DNA from: Fistulifera solaris
Taxonomy: Eukaryota; Bacillariophyta; Bacillariophyceae; Naviculales; Stauroneidaceae
Direction of reading: 5' to 3'
Length of the DNA: 64,000 bases
Assembly (NCBI GenBank): GCA_030295235.1
Contig: AP026138.1
Coordinates: 620,001 to 684,000 of the forward strand
Made by a program: the position numbers and the translations under genes. The notes beneath the pieces are model-generated. The model had not been told where the DNA came from. It did not search any database and saw nothing but the letters and a program-made list of their open reading frames with translations. Positions 22,467 through 33,027 of this stretch are shown here, in pieces. Every line of letters begins with the position of its first letter. The first letter of the stretch is position 1.

Positions 22467-24622
22467 CTATAGTTTAGCTTGACCGCTACGCACATGCAAT
22501 TCTCGCTTGTAATACTCTTCCACGGTGATCTGAAGTCTGACACATCGTTCCAATAGTTTACTCGGCACGAAATGCTCCGTGCGAGGATGCTTGCGATGCA
22601 GGGATTGTAGCGTGGACAACAAGACCGGAAGGGTAACCTCGTGGTCGGCCCAATACATTGGTCCTCCGCGCCATGCCGGAAAACCGTAGCCGAACAGATA
22701 AACAATGTCAATATCACTAGGAGATCGCGCGATGCCTTCCTCTAAGCATTTGAAGCCTTCATTCACAAGAGGATACAATACTTGTTCGATCATTTCGTCC
22801 TCTGTCGTTGCGGTGGCCCCTCTGGCACGATACTTCTGAACTAACGTCTCCATTTCCGGTGAATGCAGCCCTTTACGACCTTTTCCAATAGCTAAATCAT
22901 AATTGTACCATCCTTTAAACGTTTTCTGGCCCAATCGTCCGTGTTCTGCCACCATGTCGTCGGCCAGCTCCGTGTAGCGATCGGGGCGATTGGGCGTCGT
23001 GTTCCCGGTTCGTACCCAGCCCCGTTCTTTGCGAATATTGTAACCGACATCATTCCCGGCTAAATCGGACATTTGGAAAGGCCCCAATGCCATGCCGAAC
23101 TTTAGAAAGGCTTTGTCGACATCAGCGATACAGTTCTTGGATTCCGTGATCAACAGGACGGTCTCTGCCGAGTACGGCTTCAACATGCGATTTCCACAAA
23201 AGCCATCACAGTTCCCAACGACCACTCCAATCTTGCCGATGCGTTTCGTTAAAGCTTGTAGTAAAGCCACCGTTTCTTTGGATGTTTGCTTTCCTACGAC
23301 AATTTCGACGAGCTTCATCACATGAGCGGGCGAAAAGAAGTGCCAGCCCGCAAAACGTTGGGGAAAATCCACGACGGCTGCCATTTGATCGATATCCAAT
23401 GTACTCGTATTGCTCAACAAAATAGCCGTTTTCGGTACCACTCTGGAAAGCTGCTGAAATATCTTTTGTTTGATGGTCATATTTTCAATCGCCGCTTCCA
23501 CCACCAATTGACAGTCTCTCAAGTCGTCGTACGATTGCGTGGTATGCAATTTGGCGAGCAGACTTTGTTCTTGTGATGCCGTTATCTTACCTCGTGCGGT
23601 TTGTGTCTTGAGAATTTGTTGAATCAATTGCGCGCCTTTCTCCAGAGCTTTCTCGTGGACATCGACGAGATAGACTTGGTACTGGCCCGTCTGCAACAGA
23701 ACTAGCGCAATCCCACTCCCCATGGTTCCAGCGCCAATGACCGCGACGGGTACTTTATCCTTTAGCAAAACGTGTGGGGTGGTGATTGCCAGGGCTTTTG
23801 CGCCGAACGCAACGCGAAGAAAACATGACGTAACGCTTGTCCTTGTTCCGAAAGCAAAGTTTGAATGAACTGTTCGGCTTCCACTTTCATGCCACTGGAC
23901 AAATTAGGAGTCGTATAGACAGCACGCATAGCCTCGACAGCCGCATGCAGACCTTCACTTCCTTGTGGTGGGAATCCTAAGGTTGCCGCATGCAAAATCA
24001 CGTGCGCTTCCGCTGGAGATTCTTTCGGCGGAAGCTGTCCCACTCTAGGAATCGGTGCAGTCTCACCTCGTTGCGCCCATTCCTTCGCTGTTTCTAACAC
24101 TTGATCTGAAACGACATCCACCAGGTTTAGCTGTAGCGCCTTTGTAGCATTCACCGCTTTTCCGGTCAGAATCATCTGACACGCGGCTTGTAACCCCACC
24201 AACCGCGGCAGACGCTGTGTCCCGCCCGCACCCGGAATCACTCCCACTTGGACTTCCGGCAAACCCAGTTTACTTTTGGAGTGTGCCACACGGTAATGAC
24301 ACGACAAGGCAACTTCGAGTCCACCGCCCAAGCAGTGTCCCGTGATGGCAGCGACGACCGGTTTCTCGCTCGCTTCAATCGCCGTGACGACGTCAATGAG
24401 TGAAGGTATTTTACTTTGCTTTGCTTCGGCAAACGAAGAGAATTCAGACAAATCTGCACCAGCGGAAAAGTTGATATCACCACCGGTCAATACAATCGAA
24501 GTAACGTTGGGGTTCGTTTGCGCCGCGGCGAGTTGTTCGAGCAAAAAGCAACGAATTGTGGCTCCCAAAGGATTCAACTTGGCCGATGAGACCGTCGAGA
24601 AATCGATGACTTGTACCACCAT
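22467..24622 (-). CDS. Peroxisomal bifunctional enzyme: enoyl-CoA hydratase / 3-hydroxyacyl-CoA dehydrogenase
   Basis: About 718 residues, near the usual ~720 of the peroxisomal L-bifunctional protein. The N-terminal crotonase domain has GGDINFSAGADLSEF, the oxyanion hole in GHCLGGGLEVALSCHYRVA, and the catalytic Glu region GLPEVQVGVIPGAGGTQRLP. The NAD-binding domain begins VAVIGAGTMGSGIALVL, and the HCDH C-domains carry NRMLKPY and GYGFPAWRGGPM. It catalyses hydration then NAD-dependent oxidation in fatty-acid beta-oxidation. The C-terminus is AKL, a PTS1-type peroxisome signal. The two domains sit in different frames, separated at A4 23767-23770 (plus strand); one base restores PPHTFLLKDKVPVAV, so I call one gene. 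The start is ATG 24622 (MVVQVIDF). A repeat array lies 140-360 bp upstream. Confidence 0.92.
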
Positions 24623-24763
24623 ACTGCAAGTAACTAAATGTTCGGTCGACTTGAATGAAGGAATGTACAATATATTTTGTGCTTTACTTTCTTGCTTTGA
24701 TGTTGATTGCTTCGCGGATCTTTTTTTATTGTAAAAAAAAGTTCGCCTGCGATGGGATATGTC

Positions 24764-24980
24764 AAGAGTTTCTGGACACGCGTGAAGACACTAACTCTCC
24801 AGATTTTCTGGATACGTGAAGACTAATAATTTTCTTGACACATGAAAACAACACCCCCAGATTTCATGGAGACGTGAAAACAATACACTCCCAGATTTCA
24901 TGGAGACGTGAAAACAGCAGTCGCCCAGATTTCATGGACACGTGAAAACAACACACGCCCAGATTTGGAGGTGTGAAGAC
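24764..24980. repeat. Palindromic tandem array 2 (34-bp unit)
   Basis: CCAGATTTCATGG occurs at 24857, 24891 and 24925, a related CCAGATTTGGAGG at 24959, and CCAGATTTTCTGG at 24799. The period is 34 bp (13-bp core plus 21-bp spacer with CGTGAAAACA). Degenerate copies start near 24764. The array sits between the beta-oxidation gene start and the DapF stop. Confidence 0.9.
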
Positions 24981-25108
24981 ACAACACAAGGCTCCGGGAC
25001 CATAAATAATGATATCGATCATTTGACATGCTATTCACATTGAGACAATCATAACAAGTTGACACTTATATTTTTAGAAACAATCTTGTTGCGCTAACTT
25101 AAACTCGC

Positions 25109-26049
25109 CTAGACTTTCGCGGACCCTTCAAATGCGAACGTAGCCGGACCGGTCATATACACATGGCTGTCTGATTCACGCCATTCAATGAAGAGATCTC
25201 CTCCCGGCAAAGTGACTCGGCATGATTCTCCGCGAGGGATCTTGCCCGCACGAATGGCGGCCACCGTGAGGGCACAAGCACCGGTACCGCACGCCAAGGT
25301 CGGTCCAGCACCTCGCTCCCAGACTTTCATTACCAGATGGTCCGGTGCTTTCACTTGCACAAATTCGACATTCGTCTTGGCCGGAAAGACACTGGCTTTC
25401 TCCAAGGCGGGTCCGTCGTTGGCGAAATCGATATCCTTTTCTAGATCATTGACGAAAATAACGGCGTGCGGATTGCCCATACTGACACAAGAAATCTTCC
25501 ATTCTTTCCATTGCATTCGTACGTCTGCTCTACCACAGAGTCACCTTCAAAATTGGGCTCTAACGTAGTGGGGACCTTGGCCGCGGCTAAAATGGGTTCG
25601 CCCATATCGACCGTAATACTGTCTTCGTTCATGACCGGGACAATTTTTCCGGCCAACGTATGAATGTTGTACGATTTCTGCTCTTCACCGAGATCTTTAA
25701 GAAACTGTGCAAAGCATCGAATGCCATTACCACACATTTCCGGCTCACTGCCGTCGGAATTGTAAATGCGCATGGTGAAATCGTACTCGGAGCTGGGTGG
25801 CTTCAAAGCAAAGATGACTCCGTCTCCTCCGATTCCGAAATTTCGATTGCACAACTTTTCTGCCTGTTCGGGCGTCAAGGAGGGATCGTCTCGATCCCGA
25901 TTGTCAATGAGAATGAAATCATTTCCCAGACCATGGTACTTGGAGAACTGTACGGCGTTTCGTACGGTCGTTGCACGTCTGGGTGCGCGAGGCGTCGAAA
26001 AAGCCGATGCGGACATGACGCACAGCAGAGTCACGACTTTTGATAGCAT
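25109..26049 (-). CDS. dapF: Diaminopimelate epimerase, plastid-targeted
   Basis: Converts LL- to meso-diaminopimelate in lysine synthesis. From ATG 26049 the protein starts with a signal peptide ending SASAFSTPRAPRR, a textbook ASAFAP-type cleavage site with Phe at +1, so plastid import is predicted. The enzyme follows: KYHGLGNDFILIDNRD, FGIGGDGVIF, YNSDGSEPEMCGNGIRC with the first catalytic Cys, SMGNPHAV, and ERGAGPTLACGTGACA with the second. Both active-site cysteines are present. One base is missing at T3 25505-25507 (plus strand), between the ECNGK and EWKISCVS segments. Length (about 313 aa including presequence) is normal. Confidence 0.94.
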
Positions 26050-27235
26050 AGTGGTATTATACAAGAGGTTGATCGATCAAACGAGCTCGCTTGCAATTCA
26101 ACTGATTCTCAGACGTATTATAAACCGTCATTACAATTACGTGATTGTTGAAAAGGTTAGGCTTTTTTGGCTTTTTTTCGTCCGCATTTTCCTGCATGCC
26201 GAATGCCGATGACGTTACGCACCATCGCAGTACAGACTGTTGCTGACGCCTAAACCGACCAGGTACAGCTGTCTCGCATATTTTTCCGAAGTCGGTAGCT
26301 CCACGTAGACGTAGTACTGAAAATTCGTCCGCACGGCGACCGGCAATTTTTACCCCGTGTTGTTATCGCTAAAAAATCATGAGACTTTGCGGGGTGCTCC
26401 GGAGGGTTCACACATCAAGTAGAATTGAGTGGTACCATTTGGACATCAAGACCTTGATATTTATTTGTACGGTATTTTTACTAGAAAGTGGTCTCCCACC
26501 ATTGGCGGAAAAATTTCCTGGTACATTTTCTACGTGCTACTATTTTTGGACGACGTCGCGAGACAGCTGTACGGTACCTACTGGTACATACAAAGCTAGC
26601 CGTATTATTTTTCTAGTACAAAGGACTCGAAGACATTGCCGGCTGAAATCGCAATTGCACGAAATTCCTAGATGAGAGCATCATTAGCTTTAGGTCTATT
26701 GTAAAGAGACTGTAATCAAACGCGAAAGAGACAAAAATTCGCGGTGCAGGCTGCATGTACAAATACAAAAGGATCGATGCAGTCTCGCATGAGGAAATCC
26801 AGTCGTGGACTGGTAAAACCAACTGTTTGAATGATAGTAAAAACATGGTTGTCAGGACTCGAAGCCATTGCCAGTTGAAATCGCAATTGCGCGAATTTCC
26901 AAGGTGAGATTAAAATTAGCTTTAGATCTATTATTGTAATGAGACTGTAATCAAACGCGAAAGAGACAAAAATTCGCGGTGCAGGCTGCATGTACAACTA
27001 CAAAAGGATCGATGCAGTCTCATGAGGAAATCCAGTCGTGGACTGGTAGAACCAACTGTTTGGATCATAGTAGAAACTTGTACAGAAACGATACTGGTAG
27101 GACGCAAAGACGAATCATCATCATCACCGCAGTTTGCTGCTTGCTGCGTTGTGCCATAAACTCGACAAAATTGTAACAAAGTAACAACAACATCAATAAC
27201 TTGTTTACCTTCTTTCACTTTCGAACAAACGCATC
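26050..27235. other. Intergenic region with local duplication
   Basis: About 1.2 kb between divergent DapF and NDUFB9 genes. Apart from the 232-bp duplication listed separately there is no supported gene; the open frames translate the duplicated DNA or have no domain. Confidence 0.5.
26623..27085. repeat. Two-copy direct tandem duplication, 232-bp period
   Basis: Copy 1 starts GGACTCGAAGACATTG at 26623 and copy 2 GGACTCGAAGCCATTG at 26855. Shared blocks include CAAACGCGAAAGAGACAAAA and GAGGAAATCCAGTCGTGGAC. There are a few substitutions and small indels, so it is not very recent. It lies upstream of NDUFB9. Confidence 0.9.
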
Positions 27236-27863
27236 ATGCCACCGGGACTGCGACCTCAAAATCTGAACGACATTTTCCAGGCAGCCGCAGCTCAAACGCG
27301 CCAGAAACTTCCCGAGTTGACATCAAACCAAAAGGTCGGTTCGTTTCGTACGTTATGTTCTATTACAATTCATACTTCTTTCTCAAAACCGCTGACTATT
27401 ACAGGTTGCGCGTCTGTATCGCCATTCTTTGAAAACACTATTGAGCTGGGCGATTGATCGAGATGTCTTCAATCACGAAGCCTCTCAATTGCGTGCCCGT
27501 TTCGATGCTCACCGCGGCGTGAACGCTGCCTCCGCAGCTCGTTTGTTGCAGGTAAGAACGACTTGTGTGAGTCTTTTCTGATAAGTTGTCCTTTAGTTGC
27601 TAACAGAATAATAACAGGAAGGACAAGACGAGTTGTTCCGCATGATGCATCCCGACATTTACAAGAATATCGACATGCCGGGTGGATCGAAATTCATGCG
27701 CAACCCTCCTCCTCCGATGGAAGTGTGTTTCCCGGACGGAAACTTGCCCAAGGATGCTCCTCGCTACACCTTCAATCCAGATTGGAGCATTAGTACACCG
27801 GAAAATGGCCGCAATGCCACGGGAACAGTTTTGGTGGATTTCTACAAGAAGAACATGGAGTAA
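27236..27863 (+). CDS. NDUFB9: NADH dehydrogenase (complex I) B22 subunit, LYR-motif protein
   Basis: Three exons, 27236-27334, 27405-27551 and 27618-27863, with introns of 70 and 66 bp (GT-AG) lying exactly between codons. The product is 163 residues. The LYR motif is in VARLYRHSLKTLLSWA, followed by RDVFNHEASQLRARFDAH, and the NDUFB9-specific C-terminal half: IYKNIDMPGGSKFMRNPPPP and a terminal VDFYKKNME. It is an accessory subunit of the membrane arm of mitochondrial complex I and binds acyl carrier protein in other species. No frame problem. Confidence 0.93.
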
Positions 27864-28083
27864 TCGCTGCTTGGCTAAGAAAAGATGTAGCTCATCTGTA
27901 CTTTGAAAACGAATGGAACGAATTAACAATAAAACCGATATTATTTGGAGTTACTTATTAGCAAATGTTGAACGGTGAAGGCACAACCAGGATAGCAACA
28001 AATCGGAATCGATATCAAAGAAACTTTCACTTATATTCTGCAATTACATACTCATTATTCAGTAACATAGTTAGACGAAGCAT

Positions 28084-29581
28084 CTAGTTTTCCTGTAGTT
28101 CGAGGTCATCTTCCAACTGCTTGGTAGACTCTTTCGCATCCGGGGTTCCAAGGTACGTAGCATCCGGTTCAAATCGAGCGAGTTTTCTGTGGACAAGCGC
28201 GATGACCCACGCCGAACAGACACCAGATGCTTCGAGGAATAAGCACAACCGAATGATCAAGTAAATAAGTGGGTTCGACAAAAGGCAACCGGAAAGGCCG
28301 ACGCGATGATGCGCCAAGCGAGTGAGCCGATGATAGTTGTGATGATAGCACCTAGCAGACCTGTGTTGAAGAAATTCTGAATGCCGGCACTGACACCGAA
28401 GATCGTCGTTTCGCCCTCGTCGACGCTGCACGGGCTACGCTGAAAGCGACGATGAACATGCAACACGTGACGCAAATCTGGCGACCGATTAAGAATGCTT
28501 GGAGATGTGATCCGGAAAAGACCAAGTCGCATACCTTGGCTGCCTGCGAATGCTTCTTGACTTCTTCTTTGGGCATGTTGATGACAGCAAAGAGAGCAAT
28601 CTGCATGCCTTCCATCATTCCAACAAACGCCATGAGAACGAACAAGAGCGTGACAGACACAGGCTCAGGGACACCACTGTACATTGTAGTCTTGCCGTCG
28701 AAAAGAGCAACCAAGGTGACTGCTAAGGAGAAGGACAAGATGGCCACAGAGAAAACAATTCGTAGCCAGAAGAAGACAGCTTGCGGGATGGTGCGTTCCG
28801 GTTGGGAATCGGTGGACTTGCCAGTGATCTTGGCGAAAATAATCTGAACCAGGTAAACCGAATGTAGTAGCCCAGACATCTCGATGAAGAGGGAAACATG
28901 CGTTGTGATGAACATGACGTAGTTGTTGATAAAGTCCAACATGCAGTCGGCGGCATTCACCTGAGCAGTCAATTGGCCTAAAATAGTAGTCATCAGAATC
29001 AAGGCGACGCCCGAGTTGATGAAGATCTCCACCATAAAGTCAGGTAAGTTGAGTACACTAGCTCCTTTCAATGCCGATCCACACATGTTGATGACGAAGA
29101 TGACGAGCACAACAAGGAATTGCCTACCGACGATAAAGCGTTCTAGGTTGTTTCCTTCGTGAGCCAATTTCGTCACCTTCAATGCTTTCGAATGCGACTG
29201 AGCATAGAGTGTCTTGTCAATAGGCTGCAGCCCCACGAGGCAACCTTGCCCTCCTTCCATGACAGCCAACCAAAGCGTAAGAACCCAAAGAAGAATGAAT
29301 GCGACAGCAGGGTTGACGTCAGCTGCCATTTTGGTCTGGTCTGTGAAGATGGTGGCGGTGACGACGATGACCGAGAAGAGCAATAGCACAAGCGAATATG
29401 AGTATTTGAACAGCGTGGCAAAGGTGTGGTGCCCATCTTTCACATTATCTTTCGCAGTGTCCTGATCGCTTGACTTGAGCTGTACCTGTGCTTCTTCGTC
29501 GCTGATATCGTCAGACGAGATCGAAGTGTTTCCTTGTTCATACGCCGGCTTGACTGGCAGAGAATCTGGAGTGTTTGACAT
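28084..29581 (-). CDS. SIT: Silicic acid transporter (SIT), copy A
   Basis: About 500 residues from ATG 29581. Ten TM segments in two fivefold halves, each with the SIT motif pair: EGGQ (109-112) with GRQ (152-154), and EGMQ (324-327) with GRQ (366-368). CMLD (213-216) is also present. These motifs define the diatom sodium/silicic acid symporters that take up Si(OH)4 for frustule building. The C-terminus is cytosolic and charged (LEDDLELQEN). Frame changes at G3 28432-28434 and A4 28280-28283 (plus strand) both lie in the last TM region, and the tail aligns closely with copy B after them. Tandem with copy B, same strand, 1.07 kb apart. Confidence 0.93.
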
Positions 29582-29935
29582 GATAACTGATCTTCTTCGG
29601 TGGAGTTACTTGCAATTTGAAACTAAACGGCTGTTAACTTCTTTGGCCTCTCGAAACAACGGCTTTTAACCTTTTTCGCATCAAGAGAAAAATGACAGTT
29701 ATGAGGAACCGACAAAAAACCGCTGAAAGACTGAAAGTAAAATTTTAGAGAAAAACTTCAAATATAACGGTTTCATTAACGCTAAATTCCCGATAACCGT
29801 TAAAATGAGTCTTAAGTAATTCTGTTGATTCCCTATCTAAAGATGCGCGCCCAGAATCATACATTTTATGCGAGACTAGAATTTAACGTACTTAGACTTT
29901 GGACCCCTTAACAAACCAGAAACGAAACGAGGGTC

Positions 29936-30409
29936 ATGTTTTGCATTTCCACGAAAATCGATCGCGGGCTCAAAGAGACAAGGCCCGTTTGTGACCAAGG
30001 GGCATCGAATCCATCGCTCACTGAAAAATCCTTCCATCGCCGAATATTACCAAAAATATCTTTTCATGATTGCAGTCTTGAGTGCCGAGCAACATCCGTT
30101 GAAAAGGTGTGCACGGAACTGCTCGCGCGTCATCCAGATAGCCATCATCGCGAAGACGACTCTTCGTTACATTTGATAGAAAATGATGCCCAAGAGGAAA
30201 GATATTATCGTTTAGGGCGGATGTCAGCAAAGGGTATTGTAGGCGACAGGAGCGCAATATGCACGATATCTACCGACGACGACTCATCACTGATTACGGC
30301 CCAGATCGATTGGGTGCGACGCTCTTTAGTAAGGAGACAGCTGAAGTGGGCCATTTTGCAAAAGATCACGGTGAAAGCAATTATCTTTCAAGCAATTGTG
30401 CAATGCTAA
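29936..30409 (+). CDS. Doubtful small hypothetical protein between the SIT genes
   Basis: A 157-codon frame with a genuine ATG (MFCISTKIDRG) on the strand opposite to the flanking transporters. The composition is mixed, with charged runs (HREDD, STDDD) and no signal, TM or domain I recognise. It may be chance in a 1.07-kb spacer that otherwise holds the promoter of SIT copy A and the 3' flank of copy B. No supporting homology can be claimed. Confidence 0.25.
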   Translation: MFCISTKIDRGLKETRPVCDQGASNPSLTEKSFHRRILPKISFHDCSLECRATSVEKVCTELLARHPDSHHREDDSSLHLIENDAQEERYYRLGRMSAKGIVGDRSAICTISTDDDSSLITAQIDWVRRSLVRRQLKWAILQKITVKAIIFQAIVQC

Positions 30410-30654
30410 GTCATCATTGTATTGCATTACTGACCTTGGGCGCTGGTGATTAGTCGATAATGACATAGCATGTGGAGTGAAGATCGAGTTTCGATGAAAC
30501 AATTTAACCTCTATAGAGCAGAAATCAAGAATTCTAAATTCCTAATTCTTTGAAGCAAATTTTGTTTCAACTTAACTTATTTTTACTTCAAGTAGTTGTG
30601 TCAGTTGATTGATTGGTCAATCCACTGATTCACAAGGTCAAGAATCAGATAGCT

Positions 30655-32175
30655 TTAATTTTCTTGCAATTCAAGATCGTCTTCCAACGTTTTGCCGGCT
30701 CCTCTGGTCTCTGGAGGACCAAGATAACTGACATCTGGTTTATATCCAGCAACTTTTCGGTGCAATCGTGCCAGGACCCACGCGGCGGAACAGATACCAG
30801 ATGCTTCAAGAACTAAACACAGCCGAATGATTAAATAGATGAGCGGGTTGGACAAAAGGCAACCGGAAAAGCTGAAGCAATGATACGCCACGCTAGTGAT
30901 CCAATGATTGTCGTAATGACAGCACCCAGCAGCCCGGTGTCGAAGAAATTCTGAACACCCGCACTGACTCCAAAGATTGTCGTTCCGCCTTCCTCAACAC
31001 TGCACGTGGCTACACGAGCGACGATGAACATGCAACATGTCACACTGATCTGGCGACCGATCAAGAAAGCTTGAAGGTGTGATCCGGAAAAGACCAAGTC
31101 GCATACCTTGGCTGCCTGTGGATGCCTCTTCAGCTCATCTTCCGGCATGTTAATGACGGCAAAGAGAGCAATCTGCATGCCTTCCATCATACCAACGAAC
31201 GCCATCAAGACGAACAATAGTGTAACAGATACAGGCACCGGGACACCACTGTACATAGTAGTCTTGCCGTCGAAAAGAGCAACCAAAGTGACTGCTAAAG
31301 AAAAAGACAAGACGGCCACCGAGAACACAATTCTTAACCAGAAGAAGATCGTTTGCGCGAGGGTTCGTGTCGATTGACTGGAATCGCTAGATTTGCCGGT
31401 GATCTTGGCGAAAGCCATCTGAACCAAGTAGACTGAATGTAACAAACCGGACATTTCGATGAAAAGGGAAATATGCGTAGTGATCAACATGACGTAGTTG
31501 TTGATGAAGTCCAACATGCAGTCGGCGGCATTGACTTGAGCCGTCAACTGCCCCAGAATGGTCGTCATCAAAATTAAGGCGACACCCGAGTTGATAAAGA
31601 TTTCCACCATAACGTCGGGCAGGTTGAGGACGCTAGTACCTTTCAGAGCAGATCCGCACATGTTGATTCCAAAAATGACCAATACAACCAAGAACTGCCT
31701 GCCGATAATGAATCGCTCCAGATTTTCTCCCTTACGAGCCAAGTTTGTGACCTTTAATGCTTTCGGATGCGACTGCGCATAGAGCGTCTTGTCGACCGGC
31801 TGCAGTCCCACAAGACAACCCTGTCCTCCTTCCATGACGGCCAGCCAGAGCGTAAGGACCCAAATAAGAATGAAAGCAACCACCGAGTGAACGTCGGCGG
31901 CAATCTTTGTTTGATTCGTAAATGGTCGCCGTCACGACGGTGACGGAAAAGGCCAGTATCGCCAGTGAATACGCGTATTTAAAGACTGTAATATAATTGT
32001 GACATCCGACGGACGGCATCCTCTCCGCTTTCGGTTGTACCGATGCTTCCTCATCACTGGCAATCACATGATCGAAAGAAAATTGTGGAGCGCTGGCTTC
32101 GGAGGGAACCGTCGACAAAGGCGAGGAGTTGCTGCCGTATTCCGCCCCCGGTTTGATTGGTATCGATTCTATCAT
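30655..32175 (-). CDS. SIT: Silicic acid transporter (SIT), copy B
   Basis: Close paralogue of copy A over the entire TM region, with the same EGGQ/GRQ, CMLD and EGMQ/GRQ motifs and the same LEDDLELQEN end. The cytosolic N-terminus (MIESIPIKPGAEYGSN) and the tail (YLGPPETRGAGKT) have diverged, which suggests distinct regulation or trafficking. Frame changes are at A3 31920-31922 (within TM1-TM2; two bases missing or one extra) and A4 30854-30857 (plus strand). The latter is the same site as in copy A. Function as for copy A; tandem duplication is evident. Confidence 0.92.
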
Positions 32176-33027
32176 GATGATAAGTGTTTTACTGTCGATG
32201 TGATCTATTTATATGCTATAACAGAGCATCGGGGCGTGAGAAGTTGCAACGAGATGGTATCCGAGCATTTGGATCGGCTTTTTCGAAACAAATATTTCGG
32301 ATCGAGGCGGACGCTCTCGGCGCGCTCCCTCCTGCGCTACATTACTGTTTATAGTTTTTCCCTTCGACATTGGAATATTTGAGTCTTGATGGGAAATCCG
32401 GCACTCGAAAAATGACGAGAAAACGGTTGTCGTTGTCGTTTTCTCCCTCAACGGACGATGGCAAGACCGCAGATCTCGTTTGCAGCAAACACAAGGCCGC
32501 CCTTCGCCGCCGCGGGTACTGATATCGTTATAGTCATTTTGTGAACCTGGTTTATTGTGTAAAACGACGGAAGAAACGACAGCATCAAGGCTTCTCTCGG
32601 CTCCACCATTCACGCGATGTTGTTAGACGGTCGTCTGGTCGCTGCACGTCCAATCAGAGGTACCGGTACTTTGTATACACATAGCGAATGGGTAGAAAGC
32701 GTTATTGGGTCTCGATGGTTCGTAGATGCTCGTTTCGGTCTAACTTTCACCGCCGGCTGCTTCCGTTCATTCTCCGTCAGTTGTAGAACCAGCCACTATT
32801 TTCATCCACAAGAAGCCAGTTATATCGCTTCTTTTGCATCCAGTGGACTCTTTCTTCTCGTCCATTCTATTATTGCAGGATATCTGACTGGATTGGGTAG
32901 TTATTGCAACGAACGAAACCGTAGCGAGTAGATCCAGTGTCTTACTGGTCCAACCGTCACTCGTCGTGAATTGTGTGCAATCAACAATCTTATAGAAGCA
33001 AGGGGGAATAGATTTAATTGAATTCAC
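32176..33027. promoter_or_regulatory. Divergent promoter region, SIT copy B / Mei2-like gene
   Basis: 852 bp between two divergent starts. An ATG-initiated 104-codon frame at 32617 has no domain and is more likely leader or chance. No repeats noted. Confidence 0.4.

Noticed and set aside
26379-26675. 98-codon frame in the DapF/NDUFB9 gap
   Set aside because: No domain, and its end runs into the duplicated non-coding block.
32617-32931. 104-codon ATG frame upstream of the Mei2-like gene
   Set aside because: No homology or domain, mixed composition, and it sits in a divergent promoter; likely chance or leader.
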